In this document: one piece after another, positions 34,302 through 45,113 of the stretch | Position numbering within the stretch: the first letter of the stretch is position 1 | How the letters are laid out: the number at the start of each line of letters is the position of its first letter | Source: Impatiens glandulifera | Lineage: Eukaryota > Streptophyta > Magnoliopsida > Ericales > Balsaminaceae | Reading direction: 5' to 3' | Length of the DNA stretch: 64,000 bases | Assembly (NCBI RefSeq): GCF_907164915.1 | Contig: NW_025919536.1 | Span: 186,001 to 250,000 of the forward strand | Position numbers and translations under genes: made by a program | The notes under the pieces: generated by a model | Told to the model about the DNA's origin: nothing | The model's database searches: none | Seen by the model: only the letters and a program-made list of their open reading frames with translations

Positions 34302-35301
34302 AGGTTTAAACTTTGGCCGATCAATACGATCTAAGGATCGTCGGCCATGTTTAAATTGATTTCGATTGTCTTTTCCTCTAAGGATACAATCTCGTCATCG
34401 GTGTCTAGGAGTGTTTGTTTTCGAAGTTTAAATTAGAGTAAAAGGAAAGATCATTTATACTCAAACATTCGAAGTCAACTTCAGATGATACATCGAGGAG
34501 TTTATTACATGTAAGAAAAGATTATCTAACAAGATCATTGTTCTCAGATTTCTTACAATGTATATATTTGACATCTCTCTACACATGAGAGGAGAAAGAG
34601 TTATATTTTCGTCGATCAAAGTATCGACGGATGAAAGGGAATTGATTTCTTGGTGACCAGAAGATCTGGCTTCCTAAGCTAGATGAGCTATCTTGGGAAT
34701 CCGAGCCAAGTTTTCTAGGGCGTTGCGCTAATAGTCTGTTTTTTCCTAATCACACAAACAGAAGGGTTATGATTATGTTGATATTTTGAAAAGATTTCGA
34801 GACCTAGAAATCGTCTCTATAGATCTAGGTTGGTAAAGGGTTTGGGGAAGTCGAAGCATAGGGTCATTTGTCCTTCGTGAGTGAACTGTCCATTTAACAT
34901 TGGCGGAATTTCCATGAGTTGTTTGGATATCATTTTCTTGAGGACTTCTTCAAATCTTGTGAGGACATATCCCAGACCATGGTGGTCCATGCTGTAATAG
35001 AGTTGCGAGAATGATGACATGTCATTGGTGTTTGGGCCCAAGCCAATACTAAAGAAATATCTCATTTTGTGCATCATTCTAATAGAAGGGAGTCTAAACG
35101 TACTAAAGTCAGGGTGTGTGGATGAGTCCTTACCTTCTGGGAATATCTCGAACCCACATAGTTCAACCTTAGGAGTGTCAATATGGGTAGATAAATGAAT
35201 GTTGCAATGTCGACTTTGCCGTTGATTGTGATAACCTGGTCGTTAGCTATAAACCTGAGTTTTGGGTGTAGCGTAAAGGTTAAATCCTTGGCTTGGTGCA
35301 T
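34302..35301 (-). pseudogene. Gypsy pol segment between protease and RT
   Basis: Degraded coding DNA. On the - strand 35074-35301 reads HQAKDLTFTLHPKLRFIAND and then TINGKVDI, a segment that follows the protease in Tat-type elements. 34817-35077 continues with SIGLGPNTNDMSSFS-like sequence. The part from 34302 to 34816 leads toward RT but is too broken to translate as one frame. Confidence 0.6.
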
Positions 35302-35356
35302 CCATGGTCATCCTAAGATTAGGTTATAGGTAGGTTTCATGTTGATGACACAAAAT

Positions 35357-35566
35357 TCAACTTGAAAGGGTATGTCGACTACTCGGACGGTGCACTTGAG
35401 GCAACCCATTATCTTGAGATATGATATTGTTGAAGCCTTTAACACACATGTCAAATGGTATGATATTGTCTTGGAATACGCCTATCTTCTCAAGAGTCTG
35501 CCAAGGACATATGTTGAGAGCAAATCCATTGTCTATTAAGACCATCGGAACAGTCTTTCCCTCCAT
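35357..35566 (-). pseudogene. Gypsy aspartic protease fragment
   Basis: The - strand has TVPMVLIDNGFALNICPWQT, the position of the active-site loop in this lineage (related elements have DNGS or DGGS), followed by MCVKGFNNI. The frame stops shortly after. The protease would cut the polyprotein. Confidence 0.7.
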
Positions 35567-36195
35567 TTACATAGAAATGTAGAGGACTTTATCATGGTCT
35601 TCTTCGAATGATGGAAGATCCTTGTCTTCAAAACCGATCATGTTATGTTGGGAACTGGTAGAAATGATTCATACTAATTCCTATGGAGTAATGTTGGTAG
35701 GGACATTAGTCTTTCTTAACTCATTGAGGATTGTTTTCTTGTGCTCGATAAAATACATCAGGATTTCCCAAATGGAAATATTAGCATTCGTCATTTTTAG
35801 TTGACTCAGGAGGTTGTCTCCTAGGTTAGGAGCTCTAGGCTCGTCTTTCTTTCTTTTCTATATTGGTGGTTAGGAAGTGAATGGCACATTGGCAGGTGTG
35901 ATTTTCATAAAACTAGGTTGAAAATCTTTTCCACCACGTGTTGTTGCGATGTCTATCAGGGCGTAGATGTGGGTAGTCATTTTTTACTTTCACCATTCAA
36001 AAGCTTTATCGGAATGGGTTTTGAACTTCTTTTTGGGTCAGGGATCAATCATGTTGATTTATGGTTCAGTGTCATAGATCAAGTCTAGTAACATATTGGT
36101 GTTAAAAGATGCTTCGTCAGTTGTGAGCATATTGAATTGGTGATCCAGTAGTATATTCTTGGATATCTTTGGTTTGGCGATCACTTTCTGATCGA

Positions 36196-36885
36196 TCAAG
36201 TCATGAAACAATGTTTAAGGGTGCTACAATTGTCGGTAGAGTGACCCTTTGCTTGATGGTAGTTGCACAAAGTGTTCTCATACTTTCCCAAGAATGGTCT
36301 GTCTGTGCTTAGGGTGAGGGGTTTGATAAGATTCTTCTCTTGGAGAATCTTCATCACCTGACTCAAAGGCATCCCTAATTCATTATAGACTCTAGGAGGT
36401 CTAGGTGCCTTTGAAGATGTATATTTTGTAGGGGTGGTTGTACCTACCTTAGCCTGTGGAGACTTGTTTAGGATCGTCTTTTGAGGAGGACGTTCCTGAC
36501 ATGCAGTGGTTACCTGATGTACTTTTGTCTTTTCCGATTTTAGGAAATGACTTTGAGGTGGGGTAGCTTTGACTGTTTTTCCCTCTCTCGCTCTTCTTTC
36601 TCGATGGTGCATCAATATTATTGCCAATTTTCAGCAATTTCTTCATATTTTGGAAGGTTTTGACAGAGAATCCAATAGAATATTGTCCATTAACGCTTTC
36701 CAAGATCGTATTGATATGTCGTTGTTCGCTTAGGAGGGAATCGATTTCCTCAACGGCAACTTTCCATCTTTCAATAAACACGGAGAATTTTTTGTTTTCT
36801 CCTTGTTTGATATTCTTCAACCTCTTTTCTAGTTGTTTCGGGTTAATGTGCATAGAAAAGCATTCTATGAAAGTTGTATCTAGTT
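36196..36885 (-). pseudogene. gag: Gypsy gag, 3' part
   Basis: The - strand reads TTFIECFSMHINPKQLEKRL, KKFSVFIERWKVAVEEID (capsid C-terminal part) and then a shifted frame with the zinc motif CNYHQAKGHSTDNC (near 36240), a CX2-4HX4C-type knuckle of Tat gag. The sequence is cut at 36885 by Sire-2 and continues at 50458 on the far side. Confidence 0.8.
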
Positions 36886-38276
36886 TATTAGGATCGGGGA
36901 CGCCCTTGGAGGACCGGGGTGTTTCCGGTTTCAGGAAGGGTGGCCTCTTACACTACACACACAACACACTTTGGTGATAGTCCGGTTAGAGACTATAACC
37001 GTTCTCAGCACTACACAAACTGTCACAGACTCTTGAACCGGGTTCAAGGGCGGAAATGTCTGTTTCAGCCTGAAGCAACGTATGCGACTTAGATGATGTT
37101 TTAGGAGGAGTCGGTTTTATGGATATGAGTGGACCGGTTTATGGAGTACGATTGGTTTGAGGTTAGGTTAAGTAAGTAAGTAATGAAAACGAAAAAAAGA
37201 ACACGAGACAAGGATTTTTTATGGATGTTCGGAGCAAACCCTCCTACGTCACCCCTTCTTCTCAGGTTATGAGAATGATCTCCACTAACTTTTATAGTTA
37301 CAACAACACTGCCGGTCGAGCTCAACTCGCTACTCGCCGGTTACACCAACTCACTCTTTGATGTAATACAACAACTTAACACAACACGATACAGAAAACT
37401 TCCGGTTTTAGACACACCGGTTTGGATTGTAACAGTTTATCTCTCTAACTTATTGCTTTTATGATTCGTTTTCCGTAATCCGTAACTGCATTAAATGAAG
37501 ACGTTTCGTCTTCCTTTTATAACTGAGAAGAGCCAACGGTCACTTTTCTTCTCTCTCCTCTGGATTGGTTGATCATTATCACGCCAGTGCAGAGAGGTTG
37601 CTTGCACGCTTCACTTTCCTCAACACTTGACAGTCATACAGGCAGCTCTGAGTGTAAGATGATATAATCGGTTTTCAGATTTGGACACGTGTTGGGCATG
37701 CACCTTTGGTTGTCAACTTCAGATCAATAAAGCATCATTGCTTTCCTCGCATGCTTCCGATCGAATCTGATCTTCTTTTATTCCTTCAAGACACGTCTAT
37801 TTCGTCATGTTACGTCACTCTTGAAGTTAGAATTTTCCGGTTTTGTCTTTTGTGCAGTATGATCCGGCTGGTATGTGAACTTTTGTCTTTGCTGACCGGT
37901 CGCTTGAGAGAGTGAAAACCGGTTCCTCATATCTTTGACTTGATCACTTGGAACAGGTTTCTTTGAAGTATTTCAGCAACCGGTTTATGATGCCCCAACC
38001 GGTTCATATAATTTGATCTGTACCTGCACATGAAAGTTAACAATTCTTTAGTTTTTCTAGCCGGTTCCAAAAATTAACTTTACTTAATTTTTCTATCAAT
38101 TTCTCCCTTTTTGATTATTTAGAATAAATATTCAAAACTTGTAATGTGTGGCCGGTTTAAAAATTAACTTACTTAATTTTTCTATCAATTTCTCCCTTTT
38201 TGATTATTTAGAATAAATAATCAAAACTTGTAATGTGTGGCCGGTTTGAAAATTAACTTACTTAATTTTTCTATCA
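36886..38276 (-). repeat. Sire-2 3' LTR
   Basis: Matches 49070-50457 end to end. On the + strand it begins TATTAGGATCGGGG (TGTTAGG in the 5' copy) and ends TTCTATCA. On the - strand a TATA box TTATAAAAGGAAG lies near 37513-37525, and the GACGTAGGAG leader block at 37219-37262. Two copies of an 89-base PPT-containing unit lie inside its U3 edge (38099-38276). Confidence 0.92.
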
Positions 38277-38400
38277 ATTTCTCCCTTTTTGATTATTTAG
38301 AATAAATATTCAAAACTTGTAATGTGTGGCCGGTTTGAAAATTAACTTACTTAAATTTTCTTATCAATTTCTCCCTTTTTGATTATTTAGAATAAATATT
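38277..38400 (-). repeat. Polypurine tract and extra copy of the PPT unit
   Basis: On the - strand AAAAAGGGAGAAAT directly precedes the LTR start TGATAG. The same tract recurs one unit (89-90 bases) further inside at about 38367-38380 and twice inside the LTR. So this element has four equivalent candidates for plus-strand priming. Confidence 0.85.
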
Positions 38401-38519
38401 CAAAAACATATGTTTGATTTTTCAAAAAGGTATGTGGAAACTAATAAAGAGAAATATGATAAAATAACCAAGTTCTGAAACATAGTTAAGCATAAATTGT
38501 TTTTTAAGGAAAGGAAGAA

Positions 38520-41500
38520 AAGGACTAAGGCTTGTATGGTCCCCCCCTTTTCAAGATCTTTCTCCAGGTCCTTTTCAAGCTGCCTTCTTTCTTCCTCTTC
38601 CCTTGCCTTCCACTCCCTGTCGCGTCTTTCAGTGTCAATCAGTATTCCGGCCCATACACTTGAGATGCCGGGATTCTTTTTGCCAAATCCAAAACCGGCA
38701 CAAACTGGTTTTGGAGGATGAGGCGGTGGAGCAACAATTGGTCTGGAGCTTGGGGTTGCGGTTGAACTTTCAATTGTCCTCCTCTTGCGCCGGTTGAGTT
38801 CTTCGATGTCCTCTTCTTCTTCTTCATCAAGAGGTTGCACATTCAGCCCGACTGGTTCAATTGTTCTTTGGCTGCTTTGTTCTGCCCGCTGAATTACCTT
38901 CACAACCGCCCTTCGTTTCTTCTTGTTTCTTGTGTTCATAGAATGGGACGGTTGAGCCGGTGTGGGTTCCTTGATACCTGCCTGTTCTTCCTCGTTGCAT
39001 TTCTGGGCAAGCTCATGATCTTTGTCCTCAATTTCCTTCTGCAACCGTTCCCTTTCTCTTTCTTCATCTTGCAGCCTCTTAGCGGTTTCGGCATCAGACT
39101 CGATTTGCTGTTGAGTCTTGCTGACTTGGAGTTTGGACATCTCCCCAATTTGAAAAGCCATTGCCTGCAGCATATCTAACAGTGGAGCAGTTGCGGTTTG
39201 AATGGACTCTGCGATCAAAGATTTGACGGAGGTGTGCACAGCCTCATCTATCATGGACTTGATAGATGTTTGAACGGTATTGGCTATTTCGGTTTGTACA
39301 GATCCCCGTATAGTGTTTGACAAATTAGCTTCAGCTGTTGCAATCCTCTCATCGGTTGCCGTTTTGTAACTTCCAAGGCATGAGTCAATGGTATCAATCA
39401 CCGCCTGCTTCATTTGATCAATTTCCGGAGCCTTAGCAGTTTGAGAAGGATCTTGTTCCAGGTTTTCCGCTGTTTTAGAAGTCTCTCCGACCACATAGAA
39501 GGGCTTACTTTGATGTAGATCGGTATTATTGAGTTGGTTTCGGCAGCCGTTTCTCCATTGTGCATCAAGATAGTCAAGACTTTTCAGGAGCCTTTCTCGC
39601 ACCGCATGAAACCGTTCAGTCATTCTCATTTCGATCGGAGTTAGCGTCGCTCCTTCAGCTTCTTTCAATGCATCCTCCACTGCTTGTAACCGAGCATATT
39701 CACGAATTACCGCGGTTTTGCTGAAGGCGGGTTGGATAAGATTGGTGTGAGCTAACTTGAGGGCCATTTCTTCCAACTTGATGAGTCTATCCCAATGCTT
39801 GATGCCGCTCAATCCTGGATCCATATCGGATATCTTTGTTTCACAACGAAGCTTTACCCACATGAGGTAAGGTGAAATCATATCACTGGCACTCTTGTTC
39901 ATATCCCTAAGGAGTTCTTCAAATATTTCATCCTCTTGTGTTGATGAAAGATTGGCCGTGTCCCCGGTTAAGATTTCTGGTTGGGGGCCGGTTTGCAGAG
40001 TACCTTTTCCTGTCACCGTCGACTCTTCAACAATGACCTCTTTTCCTTTGTTAACCTGAACTGACCCTTCAGGTATGAATGCTGAGTTGGATGGCCCATC
40101 TTGAGCCGATTGATTTGCTGTGTTATCTGGAACTGACTTGTCCCCCGCGGAACCGGATGGTTCCTGTTCTTCTAAATTACCCTCCTGAGCCGGAGAGGTA
40201 ATGTTTGTTGTTTTGGCCGTTTCTTCGACCGGTTGAACTTCACCTTGATCAGGTATCTCAACCTGATCAACTGATTTACGACGACTTGACACGTCGTCTT
40301 CGGTTTCCCTTGCAATGTCTTGGACAACGTCCTCAATAGCTTCAGAGGTATTTAAGCCTACGTCGGCTATTACCTCTTCGATTCTTTTGCTTGGGGACTT
40401 GGAGTTTTCAGAGTTGATACTAACCTCTGTTTTCTCCAGGGATGGCAATTTAAAACCGCCCCGTGAAAACCGAACCGAATTGCCCCGTTTGGGACGGTTT
40501 TTTCCCCGAAACCGAACGAGGATGGGGCGGGGATGGTATTTGTGTCCCCCGCACCGACCCGCCCCGATTTCACCCCGTTTTCACCCCGATTCTGCCCCGA
40601 ATACCATAAACATAATTAAATATATTAAATCATCAATATATTTATTTATTTACTATATTTTATAAGAGTATTAAAATTATTTCTTTATAATAATATAAAA
40701 TTTTAATATATTACAATATATATTATATTAAAAAATTGGTTTATATAATTTTATTGTATAATATTTATTTAATTTTTTTAAATAAAAATTATTAACGGTG
40801 CCCCGCGGGATTCCCCGAAACCGAAAAAAACCGAACGGGGCGGGGATGGTATTAAAAAAATCCCCGAAATTAAAACGGAGCGGGGATGGTAATTGCATTC
40901 CCCGCCCCGAACCGCCCCATTGCCATCCTTAGTTTTCTCTTTTGATGCTGACTCGGTTTTCTGGCTCCCCGAGGATTCGGTTTGCTTGGTGAGTTAGATG
41001 GAATAGGAATGGGGCGAACGGTATTGAAGGGGATGGGTTGGAAGATGTCTCCGGTTCTTTTTGGTGGATTGTCCGAGGAAAGGGTTTTCTCGGAGTCCGC
41101 CGGTTTGTTTGAGCTATTCCTTGCAGTTGACTTCTTCCTCCCCTTTGTTTCTTGTGTGGCTTCGGTTTCAACCGCCTTTCTTTTCGGTTTCTTCTGTTTG
41201 GAACATTCTTCAGCCGGAGCGGAAGAACTGGTCCCCTTGGACGACTTTGTTCTGGAGGACTCCGGTTTAACCGTTTTATCGTGCTTCTCAATCATCGACT
41301 CTGAGTTGAGAATATTATTGAGTGAGAGTGGTTCACCTTCGCCAAGATCGAACTTGAGAAACTTAAGGATCTTCACAATCTGCATTGCGAAGGCCTGAAC
41401 CCAGCCATCCTTTTTAATCACCATCCCACAGAATTCTTCGAAGATGACCGCTCCCCAATCCACCTTGTCACTGCGGACAATGGCCATCATCATTTTGAGC

Positions 41501-41976
41501 TTAAGTTTCGTCAGGTTATCGAAGTTACCTCCTCTTCCCTGAAGTGAGCGGGCGATGATGTTCAGTAGCCACCTGAACTCCGGTTTCAGCTTGTTCTTCC
41601 GGCTGGAGTGAATCACCAGATCCTGATCTGAAAATGATATCACCAACCGGACAGCATTTGATTCTGCAGCGGTGAGGTCAGTCTTGAGATCCAAACCGGT
41701 GTTGGGCAAACCGAGAGCTTCAGCAAATAGCTCCTCGGTGATCAGAATGTCCTTGCCGTTGACGGTGGCGGAGACCTTCCTCTTTGTGAGCGTCGTCGTC
41801 GCCAGAAACTCCATTACTGCCGTCGGATATACAGTGAATGGACCAGATAGGAACTCCTCTAACCCAGAATCTCTTAGAGATTGAAGAACAGCCTTGTTTT
41901 TATCATCAGCGTGTTCATCAATATCTGCGAAATCGACTTGCAACATCCATTGGAAGGGAGCTTTGCCTAGATCCAT
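38520..41976 (-). pseudogene. Gamma-delta accessory ORF of Sire-2, split by a MITE
   Basis: Gamma (40940-41976) starts at the ATG whose TATA is at 42091. Its N-terminal domain has LEEFLSGPFTVYPTAVMEFL, ITEELFAEALGLPNTG and MMMAIVRSDKVDWG, followed by a Lys/Ser-rich linker with basic clusters (KQKKPKRKAVE, KGRKKSTARN). One-base losses near 40960-40990, compared with Sire-3, then a 495-base MITE break the frame. Delta (about 38535-40430) is acidic, with a long helical coiled-coil (ETAKRLQDEERERERLQKEI), a basic patch RNKKKRRAVVK and a Pro-rich tail. A run of seven C near 38535 (six in Sire-3) shifts the end, so the open frame down to 38400 is an artefact. Function unknown. Confidence 0.8.
40437..40931. 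mobile_element. hAT-type MITE, 495 bp
   Basis: Terminal inverted repeats CAGGGATGGCAAT (left) and TAAGGATGGCAAT (right, complemented) are flanked by a perfect 8-base duplication GTTTTCTC (40429-40436 and 40932-40939), as for hAT elements. GC-rich GGGGCGGGGATGG arms enclose an AT-rich centre. It has no transposase and is absent at the same place in Sire-3, so it inserted after the two copies diverged. Confidence 0.9.
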
Positions 41977-42489
41977 GATAGATTTTGAGAAGAAAAAGAT
42001 GAAGAACGATGATGATCGGAGATTAGAAAGCCTTTAAAGATCTGGAAATCTTAGAGAGAGAAAGCGTATGTGTCGAATGGGCTGATTTGAATTTATATAG
42101 ACGACGGTTTCGAACGGTTGGAAGACGAACCGTCACTTGATGATGTTTTGGCGCCAACTTTCCCTCCAAAAGTTACTGCAGTAACTTTCGGCGATAAATG
42201 CGGAAAATCAATGGGCGGTAAATTTTGGGAGGTAAAACCGTGGGCGGTAAGTTTTTCAAATTTTTTCGTTTTGCTTGAGATTCCGGTTTTACTTGAAGCA
42301 TTGTTAACCGGAAGTTTCGTTTAACAAGAGGTTTTGTGTTTATTAAATTTCAAAAGTCGGAAGGAAAGATATGAATGAAAACCGGAGACTTTTAACATTA
42401 GATATTTCATAAATGATGAAAAATTGAACATCAAGCGGTTTTGGTCGTACAACAAAATGACCAAAGACCGGAAAGAAAAAACAGATAAC
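41977..42489 (-). promoter_or_regulatory. Promoter-like spacer of gamma-delta, Sire-2
   Basis: On the - strand a TATA box CTATATAAAT (42091-42100) lies 115 bases before the gamma ATG, with CAACCGTT about 18 bases upstream. The leader is TCTCTCTCTAAG-rich. The segment GTTACTGCAGTAACTTTCGG at about 42171 and nearby GGGAGGTAAAACCG are conserved in Sire-3 (about 62246-62320). Confidence 0.6.
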
Positions 42490-43251
42490 TTAGTTGTCTT
42501 TAAACCAGTCCCCCTCCACCATTCTTTCGTACCACTTGTTCACGGTGTTGTCGGGTGTCCGTTCCTCAATCCTCGATATCCATCTTTCCAACATGGGTAT
42601 GGTGATGGTGTTGGACGGTCCGACCAGAACACCGGGTTCAAGGTGACGGCGCTGAGCCATCAGAAACCGGGTGATTTGAGGGGCGAAACCGGTCCTTTCC
42701 CTTGAAGCTGTCATGAGCTGCTTCAGTTTGTTGAAGAGGTAGGTTGCCCAGTTGTTAGAAGAGTTGCGAATGATGGCTATCATGATGTCGAATGCCTCCC
42801 GGTTGTAGTTTTGGTTGGTCATTCGGCCCATGATAGACCTTTGAACCAAGTCATGCAGGACTTGGTAGTGAGGAGCAAGTTTCTCTTTCTTCCCAAAGTT
42901 CTTGATCGGAGTGTTGGAAGAAGAGAAGATCTGGAAGAAGTCTTCCTTAGCCGGAAGGAATGGCGTCGGGAAGTCTGAAAAGCCTTCGGTTGGAAGGTGA
43001 AAGAAGTTGGCAAATTCCTCTTCGGTAAACCGAAGGAATTGGCCGTCGATGATGGTGCGGATGCTGCCATCATCTAGAATGTGACCATTGTTGAAGAACT
43101 CACACACCTCCTCCACGAGGATAGTGTCTGAGCCTTTGAGAAAACCTTGGAGCCCCGATTCTATGATCGGTTGGAAGATGCAGTCATGATATCTGCAGTC
43201 TTTTACATCTTCGAAGTCGGCGATGAGAGTGTTTCTGAGTTCAGCCGACAT
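42490..43251 (-). CDS. Beta accessory protein of Sire-2
   Basis: An intact frame of about 253 codons. The ATG at 43251 is chosen over the one at 43287 because the Sire-3 copy starts there (MSTEL versus MSAEL). Shared domain features are TLIADFEDV, GLQGFLKGSDT, VEEVCEFFNNGHILDDGS, the beta signature LPTEGFSDFP, FDIMIAIIRNSSNNWATY and FAPQITRFL. It is about 85-90% alike to Sire-3 beta by eye and retained open in both, in contrast to pol. It has no signal peptide or membrane segment. It lies in its own unit with a TATA box at 43341. Domain relationship to alpha and gamma is clear; biochemical role unknown. Confidence 0.75.
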   Translation of the reverse strand: MSAELRNTLIADFEDVKDCRYHDCIFQPIIESGLQGFLKGSDTILVEEVCEFFNNGHILDDGSIRTIIDGQFLRFTEEEFANFFHLPTEGFSDFPTPFLPAKEDFFQIFSSSNTPIKNFGKKEKLAPHYQVLHDLVQRSIMGRMTNQNYNREAFDIMIAIIRNSSNNWATYLFNKLKQLMTASRERTGFAPQITRFLMAQRRHLEPGVLVGPSNTITIPMLERWISRIEERTPDNTVNKWYERMVEGDWFKDN

Positions 43252-43340
43252 TGTGGGAAAGGTTGAAGAGATTTTCTGAACTTTCAAGCTTTAGAAAGAA
43301 GGAATGCAGGAAGTGTGTTTTGAAAGTGGAGAGTTGAGTC

Positions 43341-43352
43341 CCCTTTTATAGC
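43341..43352 (-). promoter_or_regulatory. TATA box upstream of beta, Sire-2
   Basis: GCTATAAAAGGG on the - strand, 90 bases before the beta ATG, with AACCGTTTCAG just upstream. It is preserved in Sire-3 at 63425-63436. It looks like the LTR TATA of the same family (GCTATAAAAGGAAG). Confidence 0.65.
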
Positions 43353-43678
43353 CTGAAACGGTTGAGTGCATTTAATGAAGATATTTGAAAAATCTAGCCG
43401 TTTATGTCTGGTCATTAATGACTTTGTGATTTTTCAAGAGAATAAAGACATGTCTTGTCGAATCAAGTCAGGCATGCTTATTGAGAATGAAGATTTCTGT
43501 TTCCAAGAGTGATTTGATTTGATTTGGTACGACGCATTAAATGTTTATCATTTTTTATTTTTAAATTTGAGATTAAAGTGGAAGGAAATATGCTTCATTA
43601 ATTGAGGTTCCAAACCGGTAGTACAATAAAATTACCGGTTTTGGAAAAGAAAGGAAATAAGACAAAAGGAAAGGTAGG
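43353..43678 (-). other. Spacer between alpha and beta, Sire-2
   Basis: Non-coding and AT-rich, with ACCGGTAGTACAATAAAATT after the alpha stop. Closely matched by Sire-3 63437-63758. No further signal recognised. Confidence 0.55.
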
Positions 43679-44416
43679 CTAAACGTTAGATGACTCAGCC
43701 GCTTGATTTCTTTTGGCCTTGACTGCTTCCCACCGGTCGACCAGCTCTTGTACTCTTTCTTTAGTGAGCACATGCCTTGGATGGAGGGTCACGAAAGGTC
43801 CGGAGTGGATGTCCAGACTGGCACAAAAACCGCTCAGCTGAGGAGCGTAGCCGGTTTTGTTGGAGAGGAGCATCTTCTTCAGGTTGCTGAAAATGATCCA
43901 AGACCAGTTAACCGGTGTCCCAACCGTTACAGCGATCATCATCTCGAAAAGCCTTTGGGTGTAGTAATAGCTTTTCTCTCTACCCAAGATGGACTTTCCC
44001 AGAATCTCACAAAGAAGCTGGTACTTGTGAGAGAGTTGGCTTTTAGCACCCCAGGGTCTAACCGGGATGTCAGATTCTGAGAACCGACGACACATTTCTT
44101 CCATGGTCACCGGGGAGTAGGTTAAGTCGGTTACCCCTTCGGTGGGAAAACCGCAGTATACAGCGAAATCCGTCTCTCTGAATAGAAATTTCTGACCGTA
44201 AACTTGTGCAACGATTATGTCTCGATGCACTTCCTTTGCGGTCTGGAAGAATTCTTCGACTACTAGGTAGTCGTGAATAAATCTGTTTTCAATGAAGCTT
44301 CTTAGCCCGCTTCTTTCGACGGCTAAGAACATTTCTTTAACTTCGTGATCTTCATATTGGTAGATTGAGTTAAAATCTGCCAATAGAATCTTCTTTGCTA
44401 GAGAGTTGGAGTTCAT
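43679..44416 (-). CDS. Alpha accessory protein of Sire-2
   Basis: An intact 245-codon frame. From the N-terminus: KKILLADFNSIYQYEDHEVK, GLRSFIENRFIHDYLVVEEF, IIVAQVYGQKFLFRETDF, the GFPTEGVTDL signature, RLFEMMIAVTVGTPVNWSW, and a C-terminal HPRHVLTKERVQELVDRWEA helix. The start matches alpha of Sire-1. The protein is soluble-looking, without membrane segments, zinc motifs or catalytic triads I can name. A homologous open frame lies at 63759-64000. Unlike gag-pol in the same element it has no stops, which may mean selection or simply recent insertion. Function unknown; the name alpha is local to this annotation. Confidence 0.75.
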   Translation of the reverse strand: MNSNSLAKKILLADFNSIYQYEDHEVKEMFLAVERSGLRSFIENRFIHDYLVVEEFFQTAKEVHRDIIVAQVYGQKFLFRETDFAVYCGFPTEGVTDLTYSPVTMEEMCRRFSESDIPVRPWGAKSQLSHKYQLLCEILGKSILGREKSYYYTQRLFEMMIAVTVGTPVNWSWIIFSNLKKMLLSNKTGYAPQLSGFCASLDIHSGPFVTLHPRHVLTKERVQELVDRWEAVKAKRNQAAESSNV

Positions 44417-45113
44417 GTTCTTGAGAGAGAGAGTTTTAAGCTCAAGACTGATATTTGTGAATAGTAATCTTGTGAAGATTTGTGAAGGTTTAAGGGTGGT
44501 TTAGCTAGGGGTTCGGCTAGATTAATAGGTTTAAGCATGCTTGATGATGTCATCAGTTATTTAATAGGCTTTAACTTGTAGAAGTAAATAATGTTTATTT
44601 TCAAGGCAAAAACTAATTATTACCAAGATGTTAATGATGACAAAGATCTGTTGACAAGATGTGAGTCTCCCTCTTTTGATGATGGACATTTGTCGTCATC
44701 TCGATTGTGGTAGACTGTTTTCATTTATTACATGCTTCGTTTTTCAAAATATGCATGAAAACTCAGTTAGTCATCCCAGGTTAACCGGAGAAGTTCATTC
44801 CACCAGACCAGAATACATTTGTACTAAGCGGTTTTCCATGACCGGTTTTAGTAGGATGTTTTGTTCCAACTGTGAGGAAATGTTGATTTACGTCAACATT
44901 TGTTCAACTTTGGATTTATTATATCCACTCAACCTGGTTATTTCAACCGTATAGTAAGTATACATGTGATTTGAAGTTATGAAGTAATCGGGCATAACCG
45001 GAGACTTCCTCCCGGTTAGTATTTTTGAATTATTAATGGCCTATTTGAATATGGTTTGAGAAGCGAGAGCTTCTCCCTGAACGCATATCCCGGTTTTATA
45101 CATGCATGCATAA
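44417..45113 (-). other. Spacer between pol and alpha, Sire-2
   Basis: Non-coding. A purine tract complement (AGCTTCTCCCTGAAC, about 45068) follows the pol stop, as in Sire-1. A leader rich in CTCTCTCTC precedes the alpha ATG. I found no clean TATA box here, unlike in Sire-1. Confidence 0.5.

Noticed and set aside
37101..37325. Short frame MSSTGSVVVTIKVSGD-like, repeated at 49283-49507
   Set aside because: It lies in both Sire-2 LTRs within the transcribed leader region; repeated only because the LTR is. No evidence of a protein.
38400..38534. Hydrophobic C-terminal tail of the 682-codon delta frame as an env-like membrane anchor
   Set aside because: It follows an extra base in a C-run; Sire-3 in the proper frame stops after GGPSKP.
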